A stretch of 64,000 nucleotides of DNA from Oscillospiraceae bacterium (GTDB taxonomy: Bacteria > Bacillota > Clostridia > Oscillospirales > Oscillospiraceae). The position numbers and the translations under genes were made by a program. The DNA lies in assembly GCA_015068125.1 (NCBI GenBank), contig SVLD01000001.1:62001-126000 (forward strand). The letters are read 5' to 3'. The first letter of the stretch is position 1; every line of letters starts with the position of its first letter. The notes below the pieces were generated by a model, which saw only the letters and a list, made by a program, of their open reading frames with translations, searched no databases and was not told the origin of the DNA. Of this stretch, positions 18,809-28,712 are shown one piece after another.

Positions 18809-19657
18809 TTAAAATTTCTGTTGGATGGCGTTTGTGCCGAGGGAGAGGATATTTTCGGCGGTGGGGCCGAGAATGTCGATAAGTAAGTGGTGTTCGGTAT
18901 CGGCGTCGTGGGGGACAGCCCAAGCGCCGGCGTCGCTGCCCGGGGCAATCAGACCGCCCATGGCGCCGAAGCGGCAGACATTTTCTACGGCGGTTTCCCA
19001 AATGGCGGCGACGGCGGCTTCGGAAAAGCGGCCTTTACCCCGAAGGTTGCCGACAGTGGAGAGGGTGGGTACCCAGACAGTGCCGTTTTCTTTCATGGCG
19101 GCCAGGGAATCGGCATTCTGGTAGGCTCCATGCTCAATGGAATCCACCCCGGCTGCCGCCGCGGCTTCGACAGTCCGCGCGCCGTTGGCGTGAGCCATGA
19201 CGGAAAAGCCCTCCTCATGGGAGATATGGATCAGCTCCCGGATCTTGGTGGCAGACAGGCCTTCTTCGGTGAGGACACCGCAGCGGTCAAAATTCATAAG
19301 GCCGGAGATCATAATTTTGATAAAATCCGCGCCGTTTTCCCGGTGCTGACGGACAAGGGCGGCAAACTGATGCAGATCCTGCCAGGTTTCGCCGATGAAG
19401 CTGCCGTAATGGCCGGCTTTGCACAGGGGCGCAAGGGGGGTACGGTAGCGGATGCCGTACTCCGGGGCAATCTCCCGGGCAGCCTTGCCGGCACCCCAGC
19501 GGTCACCGCCGTCCCGAAGGTAGGTGAAGCCCTGGGCTTGGTAGCCGGCGAGGATATTCCTGATCCAGGGGATATCCGGGGAGGCTGCATGGCGGGCAAT
19601 GGCGCTGCGCCAGTATTGTCCGTCCAGGATCATGTGCATATGGCAGTCGGCACGCAT
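18809..19657 (-). CDS. Amidohydrolase family protein (metal-dependent hydrolase)
   Basis: 'MRADCHMHMILDG' metal-binding HxH, 'VMAHANGARTVEAAAAAGVDSIEHG', 'APGSDAGAW'. Confidence 0.85.
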   Translation of the reverse strand: MRADCHMHMILDGQYWRSAIARHAASPDIPWIRNILAGYQAQGFTYLRDGGDRWGAGKAAREIAPEYGIRYRTPLAPLCKAGHYGSFIGETWQDLHQFAALVRQHRENGADFIKIMISGLMNFDRCGVLTEEGLSATKIRELIHISHEEGFSVMAHANGARTVEAAAAAGVDSIEHGAYQNADSLAAMKENGTVWVPTLSTVGNLRGKGRFSEAAVAAIWETAVENVCRFGAMGGLIAPGSDAGAWAVPHDADTEHHLLIDILGPTAENILSLGTNAIQQKF

Positions 19658-19715
19658 GGGGACACTTCCTTTCTTTTGGGATAGTATAGCAGGTTTTTTT
19701 CCGTGGTGCAAGGGG

Positions 19716-19778
19716 GACTCCCTCCGTCACGGCTGACGCCGTGCCACCTCCCTCTCTGAGGGAGGCAAGGGCAGAAAA
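19716..19778. repeat. Palindromic repeat element
   Basis: CCTCCGTCACGGCtgacGCCGTGCCACCTCCCTCtctGAGGGAGGC, double-hairpin layout as in other copies. Confidence 0.65.
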
Positions 19779-19901
19779 TGTAAACTTTTTTGGACGTGCT
19801 TGCGTTCAGGGAAAAGCTATGGTAAAATGCAAAATATGGATAATGGGAAATGTTGCTGCTTGCAGCGAGATTCGGCTGCTTGGGGCGGCTTTTAAGGAGG
19901 T

Positions 19902-21656
19902 TTGAAAATCGTGATTAGACGGTTAGCCCGGTGCATCCGGGAGTATAAATGGGCGGCGATCCTCAGCCCGGTGTGTATGATCGGTGAGGTGGCCATGGAG
20001 GTTTTGATCCCCCTTGTGATGGCCCAACTTTACGATTACGGCATTGGTCTGCAGGATATGCAGGTGGTGATTACCAAGTCTATTCAGCTGGTGCTGTGCG
20101 CCCTGGCATCCCTGGGCTTTGGTGTGGCTTCGGCTACCTTTGCTTCCAAGGCCGCTACGGGATTTGCGAGAAACTTAAGGCACGATATGTTCTATCGGGT
20201 GCAGAATTTCAGTTTTTCCAATATCGATAAGTTTTCCAGCGCGTCCATCGTGACCAGGCTGACTTCCGATGTGGCGAATCTGCAGATGACCTTCCAGATG
20301 ATGATCCGTATGACCATCCGCTGCACCATGATGCTGGTGCTGGCACTGACTATGGCCCTGCGGCTGTCTGCTAAGCTCAGCACCATCTACCTGCAGGTCA
20401 TGCCTTTGCTGATCGTAGCGCTGGTTTGCCTGGTGCCGGTGGTGTTTAAGATCTTTGACCGGGGCTTTAAGATGATGGATAAGCTGAACAATGTGGTTCA
20501 GGAAAATGTCCACGGCATCCGGGTGGTCAAATCCTTTGTTCGTGAGGACAAGGAAGCGGATAAATTCACCGGCATTTCTGGCGATCTGGCAAGCAATTTC
20601 TCCAAGGCGGAAAAAATTCTGTCCCTCAATTCGCCTATTATGATGCTGTGCGTCTACGCCTGTATGCTCTCGATTTCCTGGGTGGGCGCCCAGATGGTGG
20701 TAGCCTCCGGCAATAATCCGGACATTGGCCTGACTACCGGTGAGCTTTCTTCTATGTTCACTTATACCACTCAGATCCTCATGGGACTGATGAATATGTC
20801 CATGGTCTTCGTTATGATGACCATGAGCCGCACGCCGATGAGAAGATGCTATGAGATCCTAACCGAAGAACCGGATCTGACATCTCCTGCCGACGCGGCG
20901 AAAGAAGTTGCCGACGGCTCTATTGATTTTGAAAATGTATCTTTCCGTTACAGTGCCACTGCCCAGCACCGGGCACTGAAGGAAGTGAATCTGCACATTC
21001 CCTCCGGCGCTACGGTGGGCATTCTGGGCGGTACCGGTTCCAGTAAATCCACGCTGGTGCAGCTGATCCCCCGGCTTTATGACGTGTCCGAGGGCAGCGT
21101 GAAGGTGGGCGGCGTGGATGTTCGGGGGTACGATCTGCAGGTGCTGCGGGACAATGTGGCTATGGTTCTGCAGAAAAATGTGCTGTTTTCCGGTTCTATC
21201 AAGGAAAATCTGCGTTGGGGCAATCCCAACGCCACCGATGAGGAACTGATCCACGCCTGCGTTCTGGCCTGCGCCCATGATTTTATTCAGTCCTTCCCCG
21301 ATGGGTATGATACCCACATCGAACAGGGCGGCACCAATGTGTCCGGCGGTCAGAAGCAACGGCTTTGTATTGCCCGGGCACTGCTGAAAAAACCCAAGAT
21401 CCTGATTTTGGATGACTCCACCTCGGCGGTGGACACCCACACCGATGCCATGATCCGCAAGGCCTTCCGGGAGGAAATTCCCGGCACCACCAAGCTGATT
21501 ATCGCCCAGCGTGTGGCTTCGGTGCAGGATGCGGATATGATTATCATTTTGGACAATGGTCAGGTGGTTTCCGTGGGCACCCACAAGGAACTGATGCAGA
21601 CTTCCTCTATTTATCAGGAAGTTTACCATTCTCAGCAGAAGGGAGGAATGGAATAA
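19902..21656 (+). CDS. ABC transporter ATP-binding/permease subunit (heterodimeric exporter, degenerate NBD); alternative GTG start at 19911
   Basis: TM domain + NBD; Walker A 'GGTGSSKST', 'VSGGQKQR', Walker B 'LILDDSTSAVD' (Asp instead of catalytic Glu). Confidence 0.93.
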   Translation: MKIVIRRLARCIREYKWAAILSPVCMIGEVAMEVLIPLVMAQLYDYGIGLQDMQVVITKSIQLVLCALASLGFGVASATFASKAATGFARNLRHDMFYRVQNFSFSNIDKFSSASIVTRLTSDVANLQMTFQMMIRMTIRCTMMLVLALTMALRLSAKLSTIYLQVMPLLIVALVCLVPVVFKIFDRGFKMMDKLNNVVQENVHGIRVVKSFVREDKEADKFTGISGDLASNFSKAEKILSLNSPIMMLCVYACMLSISWVGAQMVVASGNNPDIGLTTGELSSMFTYTTQILMGLMNMSMVFVMMTMSRTPMRRCYEILTEEPDLTSPADAAKEVADGSIDFENVSFRYSATAQHRALKEVNLHIPSGATVGILGGTGSSKSTLVQLIPRLYDVSEGSVKVGGVDVRGYDLQVLRDNVAMVLQKNVLFSGSIKENLRWGNPNATDEELIHACVLACAHDFIQSFPDGYDTHIEQGGTNVSGGQKQRLCIARALLKKPKILILDDSTSAVDTHTDAMIRKAFREEIPGTTKLIIAQRVASVQDADMIIILDNGQVVSVGTHKELMQTSSIYQEVYHSQQKGGME

Positions 21657-23560
21657 TGCCTCCTGTAAGAATGCGCGGCGACGGCCGTATGGCAAAAGAC
21701 CCGAAAAAGACACTGGGCCGCTTGCTGAAATACCTGATGAAGTACAAGCTGACGATTTTTGTCGTTCTGCTCTGTATCTTTGCCAACGCCTATGCCCATG
21801 CACAAAGCTCCACGGCTTTGGGGAACCTGGTGGATAGATTCATTCTTCCCATGGTATCTTCCGGCTCTACGGATTTTGCCCCTGTATGGGATTTTCTTGT
21901 GAAGCTTGCCTGCATTTTTGTTCTTGGAATGGTCGCCAGTTTCCTGCAAAGCTTTTTGATGGTAGGCGTTACCCAGGGAATCCAGAAGAAAGTCCGGGAC
22001 GATCTGTTTCGCAAAATGCAAACCCTGCCCATCCGCTATTTCGACTCCAATACCGCAGGCAACATCATGTCCCGCTATACCAGTGACATTGACACCCTGC
22101 GGCAGATGATCTCCCAGTCCATTCCTCAGGCTATCTCCGCACTGGTGACACTGCTGGTGGTGTTCGTGACCATGTTGAGCACATCCTGGATCCTGACAAT
22201 TGTGATGATGATAACGGTGCTGGGTGTGGTGTTCGTGACCAAGACCCTGGCGGGAAAGTCCGCGAAGTTCTTCATCGGTCAGCAGAAATCCCTGGGCACA
22301 GTCAACGGTTACATCGAGGAGATGATCTCCGGCCAGAAGGTGGTTAAGGTGTTTAACCACGAGGAGGCTGCCAAGGAGGAATTTGACAGGCTCAATGAGC
22401 AGCTGCGGCAGAATGCCTATTCTGCCGGTAAATTCTCCAATGTCATGGGACCCATCAACAACAATCTGGGCTATGTGCAGTATGCAATCCTGGCCATTGT
22501 GGGCGGTACGCTGTGCGTATTTTCTAAGGATACAGCACCCATGCTGACCTTGGGCAGCCTGATGGCCTTTATGACACTGTCCCGCCAATTCAACATGCCC
22601 ATCAGCCAGGTGTCCAACCAGATCAATGCCATCGTCATGGCACTGGCCGGTGCGGAGCGGGTCTTTGAGCTGATGGATGAGGAACCCGAAGCAGATGAGG
22701 GGTATGTGACATTGGTCAATGCCAAAATCGATGAAAATGGCGGCGTTACGGAATCGGAAGAACGGACCGGGCACTGGGCCTGGAAGCATCCTCATAAAGC
22801 CGATGGCACGGTGACTTACACGGAGCTGAAGGGCGACATCGTGATGGATGGCGTAGACTTTGGCTATGTGGAAGAAAAGCAGGTGCTCTACGATGTGACC
22901 CTGTATGCTCATCCCGGCCAGAAGATCGCCTTTGTGGGCGCTACCGGCGCAGGCAAGACCACCATTACGAATCTCATTAACCGGTTCTACGACATCGCTG
23001 ACGGCAAAATCCGTTACGACGGAATCAATATCAACAAGATCAAAAAGGCCGATCTGCGGCGCTCTCTGGGCGTGGTATTGCAGGATACGAATCTGTTTAC
23101 CGGCACGGTGATGGACAATATCCGCTACGGCAAGCTGGATGCTACCGACGAGGACTGCATCCGGGCGGCGAAGCTGGCCAATGCCCATGACTTTATCACC
23201 CGGCTGCCCAAGGGCTACGAAACCGAGCTGACGGGTAACGGTGCCAGCTTGTCCCAGGGTCAGCGGCAGCTGATCGCCATCGCCCGTGCGGCGGTGGCGG
23301 ATCCTCCGGTGATGATTTTGGATGAGGCCACTTCCTCCATCGATACCCGCACCGAGGCGCTGGTACAGAGGGGCATGGACGCGCTGATGAAGGGCAGAAC
23401 TACCTTTGTCATCGCACACCGGCTCAGCACGGTTATGAATTCGGACTGCATCATGGTGCTGGATCACGGCAAGATCATCGAAAGAGGTACTCACGAGGAT
23501 CTGATTGCTCAGAAGGGAACCTATTATCAACTGTACACCGGCGTGTTTGAGCTGGAGTAA
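21656..23560 (+). CDS. ABC transporter ATP-binding/permease subunit (canonical NBD)
   Basis: TM domain + NBD; 'GATGAGKTT', 'LSQGQRQ', 'MILDEATSSID'; adjacent to the first subunit. Confidence 0.94.
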   Translation: MPPVRMRGDGRMAKDPKKTLGRLLKYLMKYKLTIFVVLLCIFANAYAHAQSSTALGNLVDRFILPMVSSGSTDFAPVWDFLVKLACIFVLGMVASFLQSFLMVGVTQGIQKKVRDDLFRKMQTLPIRYFDSNTAGNIMSRYTSDIDTLRQMISQSIPQAISALVTLLVVFVTMLSTSWILTIVMMITVLGVVFVTKTLAGKSAKFFIGQQKSLGTVNGYIEEMISGQKVVKVFNHEEAAKEEFDRLNEQLRQNAYSAGKFSNVMGPINNNLGYVQYAILAIVGGTLCVFSKDTAPMLTLGSLMAFMTLSRQFNMPISQVSNQINAIVMALAGAERVFELMDEEPEADEGYVTLVNAKIDENGGVTESEERTGHWAWKHPHKADGTVTYTELKGDIVMDGVDFGYVEEKQVLYDVTLYAHPGQKIAFVGATGAGKTTITNLINRFYDIADGKIRYDGININKIKKADLRRSLGVVLQDTNLFTGTVMDNIRYGKLDATDEDCIRAAKLANAHDFITRLPKGYETELTGNGASLSQGQRQLIAIARAAVADPPVMILDEATSSIDTRTEALVQRGMDALMKGRTTFVIAHRLSTVMNSDCIMVLDHGKIIERGTHEDLIAQKGTYYQLYTGVFELE

Positions 23561-23565
23561 AAAAC

Positions 23566-23604
23566 AAAGCCTGCTGCATTCGGAAGGAACTGCAGCAGGC
23601 TTTT
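23566..23604. terminator. Bidirectional terminator between ABC genes and dacF-like gene
   Basis: AAAGCCTGCTGCA...TGCAGCAGGCTTTT. Confidence 0.85.
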
Positions 23605-23608
23605 CGTG

Positions 23609-24838
23609 TTATGTGGTTGTGGGGATGGGTTCGGTAGAGGGCTCTGCCGTGGGCTCGGTGGTGGGTTCCGTGGGATCAGATGGTTCGGGCGCTTCCGGAA
23701 CATAGGATTTGAACAGGTCAAAGAGCTTGGTGGCATTCTGGTACCGGGAATTATAGGTGGGGCACTGGAAAACGCCGATGAGAATATACCGGTCATCGAC
23801 CCAGAAGGCCGACAGCAGGCATGCGCCGGCAGCGTTGGTAGTGCCGGTCTTCAAGCCACAGGCTTCGCTGCGGTAGAAGGAAGACGTGCTGCGCAGAAGA
23901 TAATTGGTGGTGACCAGTTGCCGGGTCTTGCCGTTGGCATAGGTTAGGGTGACATTGGCGCAGCGGACGGTATCCCGGATGATGGGGGTAGCCAGGCAGT
24001 GCTTGGCAATGACCACCAGGTCCGCCATGCAGGTATAGTGGTAATAATCGGTATAGCCGTCGCAATTGACGAAGTGGGTATTGATCAGACCCATTTGAGC
24101 GGCCATGCGGTTCATTTCTTCCACAAAAACATTTTCCGCATCCTGGGCTGGGAGGTTGGGATCGTTGGCCAGGACTCGGCCGGCGGAAACGCCCAGGATA
24201 TGGGCGGCATCACTGCCGCTGGCTACGAGAGTAGCCAGAATGACATTATGTACCGTCAGTCGGTCGCCCTCGTAAAGGGCGGCTTTGGAGGTGTCTCCGG
24301 GGACTAAGTTCATCATGCCCTTGTCCACGGTAATGACGGTGTCCAGCTCCAGGATTTGCAGAGCGGTATAGACATTCATCAGCTTGGTGATGCTGGCAGG
24401 GTAGATCTTGGCGTTGTATTCGCTCTTCATGTACAGGTATTCCTGGCTGCCGCAGTCAAAGACGAAGGCTTTTTTGGCGGTGATGCCGGGAATTTCCTTG
24501 CCGATGGTAACATCCTGGGAGGCCCAGGGTTCCGGAGGAAGGGGCTCGGTAGGCGCTGTGGTGACAGGGGGTTCCGGTTCAGTGGGCGGCTCGGTAGGTG
24601 TTTCCGTAGGTGCTTCTGTGGGAATCTCCGTAGGCGGTTCAGTAACCGGCTCGGTCGTTACCTGGGTGGAAGGCTGGGTGGTTGGGAATGTGATAAGGGA
24701 GGTACCGGGGATTGTGGTGGCGATGGTGGGGTCAGTCTGGGTCAGGATACTGCCGCCCAGAATACAGCCTGCGGCGATGGAAAATACCAGCAGGATCAAA
24801 GTCAGTTTGAGCCAGGTCACAAAAGCACCTCCTTCCAT
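23609..24838 (-). CDS. D-alanyl-D-alanine carboxypeptidase (S11 family)
   Basis: 'YPASITKLMNVYTALQIL' (SxxK), 'VASGSDAAH' (SxN-like), 'ACGLKTGTTNAAG' (KTG); N-terminal TM and T/P/E linker; start set at MEGGAFVTWLK. Confidence 0.92.
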   Translation of the reverse strand: MEGGAFVTWLKLTLILLVFSIAAGCILGGSILTQTDPTIATTIPGTSLITFPTTQPSTQVTTEPVTEPPTEIPTEAPTETPTEPPTEPEPPVTTAPTEPLPPEPWASQDVTIGKEIPGITAKKAFVFDCGSQEYLYMKSEYNAKIYPASITKLMNVYTALQILELDTVITVDKGMMNLVPGDTSKAALYEGDRLTVHNVILATLVASGSDAAHILGVSAGRVLANDPNLPAQDAENVFVEEMNRMAAQMGLINTHFVNCDGYTDYYHYTCMADLVVIAKHCLATPIIRDTVRCANVTLTYANGKTRQLVTTNYLLRSTSSFYRSEACGLKTGTTNAAGACLLSAFWVDDRYILIGVFQCPTYNSRYQNATKLFDLFKSYVPEAPEPSDPTEPTTEPTAEPSTEPIPTTT

Positions 24839-24925
24839 GGTTATAAACCGTATTATAGGGACGTTACCGACAAAAGTCAACAAAATGCGTGGGCTTTGGC
24901 GGGAGGAATTTTCAAAAGATTTTTT

Positions 24926-24953
24926 GCGGGTTGCACAAAAAAGTGCAACCCGC
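24926..24953. other. Perfect 11-bp-stem hairpin in the dacF/terminase intergenic region
   Basis: GCGGGTTGCAC-aaaaaa-GTGCAACCCGC followed by TTTCT. Confidence 0.7.
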
Positions 24954-24990
24954 TTTCTGTTTGGCGGTGGGTGTGAAAAGGAGGCGCGTA

Positions 24991-25311
24991 ATGAGTAAGG
25001 CAACAAATCCATCTTTGAATCAACGCATCCGTAACGGAAAACTCACTAAGGAGGATGTGGCCCGTCGGCTGGCGGAGCTGGCCTTTGGGAAAGCGAATGA
25101 CTGCGTGCGGCTGGTATTGGAGGAAAATGCCGCTCTGGGGAAGCTGGATTTAAGCTTGCTCAGCGAGGTCAAGCGCAACGACAAGGGGACGGTGGAGGTC
25201 AAACTGGTGGACAGGCTGAAAGCTTTGGAGCAGCTTGCGCTGCTGGCCCAGGAAAGTGGAGAGGATCTGGAATCCTTCCTCAAGGCCTTGCAAGGGGAGA
25301 ATGGGCAATGA
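24991..25311 (+). CDS. Phage terminase small subunit-like protein
   Basis: 'VEVKLVDRLKALEQLALL' resembles TerS C-terminal motif; immediately upstream of TerL. Confidence 0.7.
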   Translation: MSKATNPSLNQRIRNGKLTKEDVARRLAELAFGKANDCVRLVLEENAALGKLDLSLLSEVKRNDKGTVEVKLVDRLKALEQLALLAQESGEDLESFLKALQGENGQ

Positions 25312-26561
25312 GCTATAACAGCTTCTCCCCAAAGCAAAAGACGGTGCTGACCTGGTGGATGCCGGGAAATCCCCACGCTGGGAAGGAGGCCATCGTCTGC
25401 GACGGGGCGGTGCGGTCGGGAAAAACCCTGGCTATGGGGCTTTCCTTTTTCCTGTGGGCCATGACCTGCTTCGACGGGAAGCGGTTTGGCGTTTGCGGAA
25501 AGACCATTTCTTCCCTCAGGCGGAATGTGCTGTCGGAAATTCTGCCCCGGCTGGCGGCGCTGGGAGGTACCTGGAAGGAAAAACGGACGGAGAATTTGGT
25601 AACGGTGACTTTCAAAGGACACCAAAATCAGTTTTACATCTTCGGCGGCCGGGATGAAAGCTCTGCCAGCCTGATTCAGGGCATTACCTTTGCCGGAATC
25701 TTGCTGGATGAAGTGGCGCTGATGCCCCGATCCTTTGTGGAGCAGGCCTGCGCCAGGTGCTCTGTGGCAGGCAGCAGGCTGTGGTTTAACTGCAATCCGG
25801 CAGGCCCCAGCCACTGGTTTTACAAAAACTGGATTCTGGGGGCGGAGGAGAGGAATTGTCTGCGGCTGCATTTTACCATGGAGGATAACCCCTCTCTGAC
25901 AGAAGCGATCCGGCAGCGGTATCATCGGCTATACACCGGCGTGTTTTACCGGCGGTTTATTTTGGGGCAGTGGGCCCAGGCGGAAGGACGGGTCTACGAT
26001 TTCTTTGGCCCGGATATGGTTCGGCCGGTGCCTGCCGGGGCATTTGAAAAGTGGTATGTTTCCTGCGACTACGGAACGGTAAATCCCACATCCATGGGGT
26101 TGTGGGGGTTGCAGGATGGGGTGTGGTATCGGGTAAAGGAATTTTATTTCAATTCCCGGGCGGCTATGCGTCAGATGACGGATGAGGAGTATGCCGGGGA
26201 ACTGGAAAAATTAGTGGGTGGTCGGAAATTGACGGCGGTGATCGTTGACCCCTCGGCGGCCAGCTTCATTGAGACCCTCCGGCGGAAGGGGCATCGGGTG
26301 ATGAAGGCGGAGAACGATGTGCTTTCCGGCATCCGGGTGACTTCTGACTGCCTGAAGGAGGGCAAGCTGGTGATTTGCGAGGGGTGCAGTGACTGCCTGC
26401 GGGAAATGGATGAGTATGTTTGGGACTTAAGCAGTCAGGCCAAGGATCGGGTAAAAAAGGAAAATGACCACGCCATGGACGATATGCGCTATTTCGCCTC
26501 CACAGTGCTGAAGCGAAGAGACATGGGCTTTGCGGTCTGCGCTGTGGCGCGGAAGGTGTAA
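25308..26561 (+). CDS. PBSX-family phage terminase large subunit
   Basis: Walker A-like 'CDGAVRSGKT', Walker B 'GILLDEVALMP', nuclease acidic residues 'SCDYGTVNPTSMGL', 'VIVDPSAASF', 'NDHAMDDMRY'. Confidence 0.93.
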   Translation: MSYNSFSPKQKTVLTWWMPGNPHAGKEAIVCDGAVRSGKTLAMGLSFFLWAMTCFDGKRFGVCGKTISSLRRNVLSEILPRLAALGGTWKEKRTENLVTVTFKGHQNQFYIFGGRDESSASLIQGITFAGILLDEVALMPRSFVEQACARCSVAGSRLWFNCNPAGPSHWFYKNWILGAEERNCLRLHFTMEDNPSLTEAIRQRYHRLYTGVFYRRFILGQWAQAEGRVYDFFGPDMVRPVPAGAFEKWYVSCDYGTVNPTSMGLWGLQDGVWYRVKEFYFNSRAAMRQMTDEEYAGELEKLVGGRKLTAVIVDPSAASFIETLRRKGHRVMKAENDVLSGIRVTSDCLKEGKLVICEGCSDCLREMDEYVWDLSSQAKDRVKKENDHAMDDMRYFASTVLKRRDMGFAVCAVARKV

Positions 26562-26593
26562 ATTACAGCAAATATTGAAAGGAGTAATGGGCA

Positions 26594-27736
26594 GTGAAAA
26601 GAAAACAGAAGGAAAAGGCGGTGGCGGCAGAGGCCTGTCAGCTGCGCAGCACCCAGAGCTATCCCTTTGGGGCGCTGAAACGATTTGTTCCCCTGGGCAC
26701 AGGGGAGGAAATGGTTTATCGGACGCTTCGGGAGGCAATTCCGGTGCTGGACGCGGCGGTGGGAAAGCTGGTACGGCTGACCGGGGGATTTTCTGTGCAG
26801 TGTCGCAATCAGGAAGCCCAGAAGCGGCTGGAACAGTTTCTTCGGACAGTTCCCTGTGGCCGGGGGCAGGAGGGAATTGAGAATTTCCTCAGTGGGTATC
26901 TTGACAGCCTGCTGACCTACGGTCGGGCTGTGGGTGAAATGGTAGTGTCCGGCGGGCATCTCCGGGCGGTATGCTGGGGAGATGTGACGGCGCTGCAGGT
27001 CCAGGAGGGAAACAATCTCCTGGACACGGTACTTTGCGGTATGGATGAGCAGGGGAAAATGCGGCCGCTGCCGTATCCCCATCTGCTGCTGTTTACAGTG
27101 CTGAATCCGGAGCCGGCGCATCCTTACGGTGTCAGTTTGTTCCGGGGGATGCCGTTTTTGGCAGATGTGCTGATGAAGATCTACGATACGGTGGGCAGTA
27201 ACTGGGAACGGGCAGGCAATGTGCGTTACAGCGTGATCTGCAAGGACGGAGAAAACCTGGACGCCGCCCAGATCCAGCAGCGGGGCAGTCAGATGGCGCA
27301 GGAATGGAGCAAAGCCATGGAGGACTGCAAAAACGGCACGGTGCGGGATTTTGTGGCTGTGGGAGATGTGGAGATCAAGGTCATTGGCAGTGAGGCACCT
27401 ATGCCGGATTCCCAGGTGCCGGTACGGCAGATCCTGGAGCAGCTTATCGCAAAAACCGGTATGCCGCCTTTCCTGCTTGGGATGAGCTGGAATTCCACAG
27501 AGCGGATGAGCGCCCAGCAGGTGGATATTCTGACGGCAGAGCTTTGGGCGCTGCGTCGGGCGGTGGAGCCGGTGCTGCGGCGGATCTGCAAAATGTATCT
27601 GGCTCTGGAGGGGCTGGATGATCGGGTAGAGCTGAAATGGGAGGATATCAGCCTGCAGGACATCACCCGGGAGGCCCAGGCTGAGCTGTACAAGGCTCAG
27701 GCAGACAAGCTCCGCTACGAAACAGTATCTAACTGA
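26594..27736 (+). CDS. Phage portal protein
   Basis: 'PVLDAAVGKLVRLTGGF...YGRAVGEMVV...IAKTGMPPFLLGMSWNSTERMSAQQ' portal-like; directly after TerL. Confidence 0.82.
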   Translation: MKRKQKEKAVAAEACQLRSTQSYPFGALKRFVPLGTGEEMVYRTLREAIPVLDAAVGKLVRLTGGFSVQCRNQEAQKRLEQFLRTVPCGRGQEGIENFLSGYLDSLLTYGRAVGEMVVSGGHLRAVCWGDVTALQVQEGNNLLDTVLCGMDEQGKMRPLPYPHLLLFTVLNPEPAHPYGVSLFRGMPFLADVLMKIYDTVGSNWERAGNVRYSVICKDGENLDAAQIQQRGSQMAQEWSKAMEDCKNGTVRDFVAVGDVEIKVIGSEAPMPDSQVPVRQILEQLIAKTGMPPFLLGMSWNSTERMSAQQVDILTAELWALRRAVEPVLRRICKMYLALEGLDDRVELKWEDISLQDITREAQAELYKAQADKLRYETVSN

Positions 27737-27756
27737 AATTATTCAAGGAGGTAAGT

Positions 27757-28653
27757 ATGGAAATCAGAAAGGAAACCGAAGCCCAGGGCAGCGGCGTGCC
27801 TACCCAAGGGCAGCTGGAGGCCATCAATGCCCAGGCGAAAGCCAAGCTCACAGCGGAGCAGGTATATGTGTTCTCCCTGCGGCTGTGCGATGACCAGATG
27901 GATCGGGACTACGAGCGGTTTGACACCGCGGCGCTGCCCACACTGGCCAGAATGTTTATTGGGAAGACCGGAATTGTGGATCATCACTGGAGCAGCGATT
28001 CCCAGGTGGCTCGCATTTTCGCTACGGAAGTGATTCGGGAGGAAGATGTCAGCTACATCAAGGCCTGGGCCTATATCCGCCGGGGCGGAAATGCCGAGGA
28101 GATCATCGCAGATATCGAAGCTGGCATTAAAAAAGAGGTGAGCGTAGGTTGCGCCATGGGCAACTCTAAATGTTCCATTTGCGGCGGGGATTATGGCACC
28201 TGCGGCCATCAGAAAGGGGAAAGCTACGACGGGCAGGTTTGCTGCGCCATTTTGCAGGAACCTATGGATGCCTACGAATTCTCCTTTGTGGCGGTGCCTG
28301 CCCAGAGAGCTGCCGGCGTGCTCAAGGGCTTGGGCGGGCGGCAGGTCTGCCTGAGAGAACTGGCGGAGCATTTTGGCGCCCAGGGGGAATACCGGGCGCT
28401 GCAGGAGCAGGCAAAATTGGGTGCCGCCTATGAAAAGCAGATTCGAAAAGAGGTGGTGCGGCTGTGCCTTTCCCTGGAGCTGGGGGTGGAGGAGCCGGTG
28501 CTGTGCAGCGTGACGGAGAAGCTGGGAGCTGAGGAACTGCTCAAACTGAAGCAGGCACTGGAGGCTCGGATGCAGGAATATATGCCTACGGTAGTACAGC
28601 TTTCCGGTATGGGCAGCAACAAGGAAACTGTGGAAAGCGGTTTCCTGATTTGA
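27757..28653 (+). CDS. Prohead protease-like protein with zinc-knuckle-like insertion
   Basis: 'TGIVDHHW', 'KEVSVGCAMG', 'YEFSFVAVPAQ' HK97-type prohead protease motifs; insertion CSICGGDYGTCGH. Confidence 0.72.
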   Translation: MEIRKETEAQGSGVPTQGQLEAINAQAKAKLTAEQVYVFSLRLCDDQMDRDYERFDTAALPTLARMFIGKTGIVDHHWSSDSQVARIFATEVIREEDVSYIKAWAYIRRGGNAEEIIADIEAGIKKEVSVGCAMGNSKCSICGGDYGTCGHQKGESYDGQVCCAILQEPMDAYEFSFVAVPAQRAAGVLKGLGGRQVCLRELAEHFGAQGEYRALQEQAKLGAAYEKQIRKEVVRLCLSLELGVEEPVLCSVTEKLGAEELLKLKQALEARMQEYMPTVVQLSGMGSNKETVESGFLI

Positions 28654-28712
28654 AAATACACTGGGTTTTTCCGGCAGTATGTCGGTGACCATAAAATTAC
28701 ACAAGGAGGAAA

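Noticed and set aside
21632-23530. 632-aa - strand ORF
   Set aside because: Antisense to the second ABC subunit, whose motifs are unambiguous.
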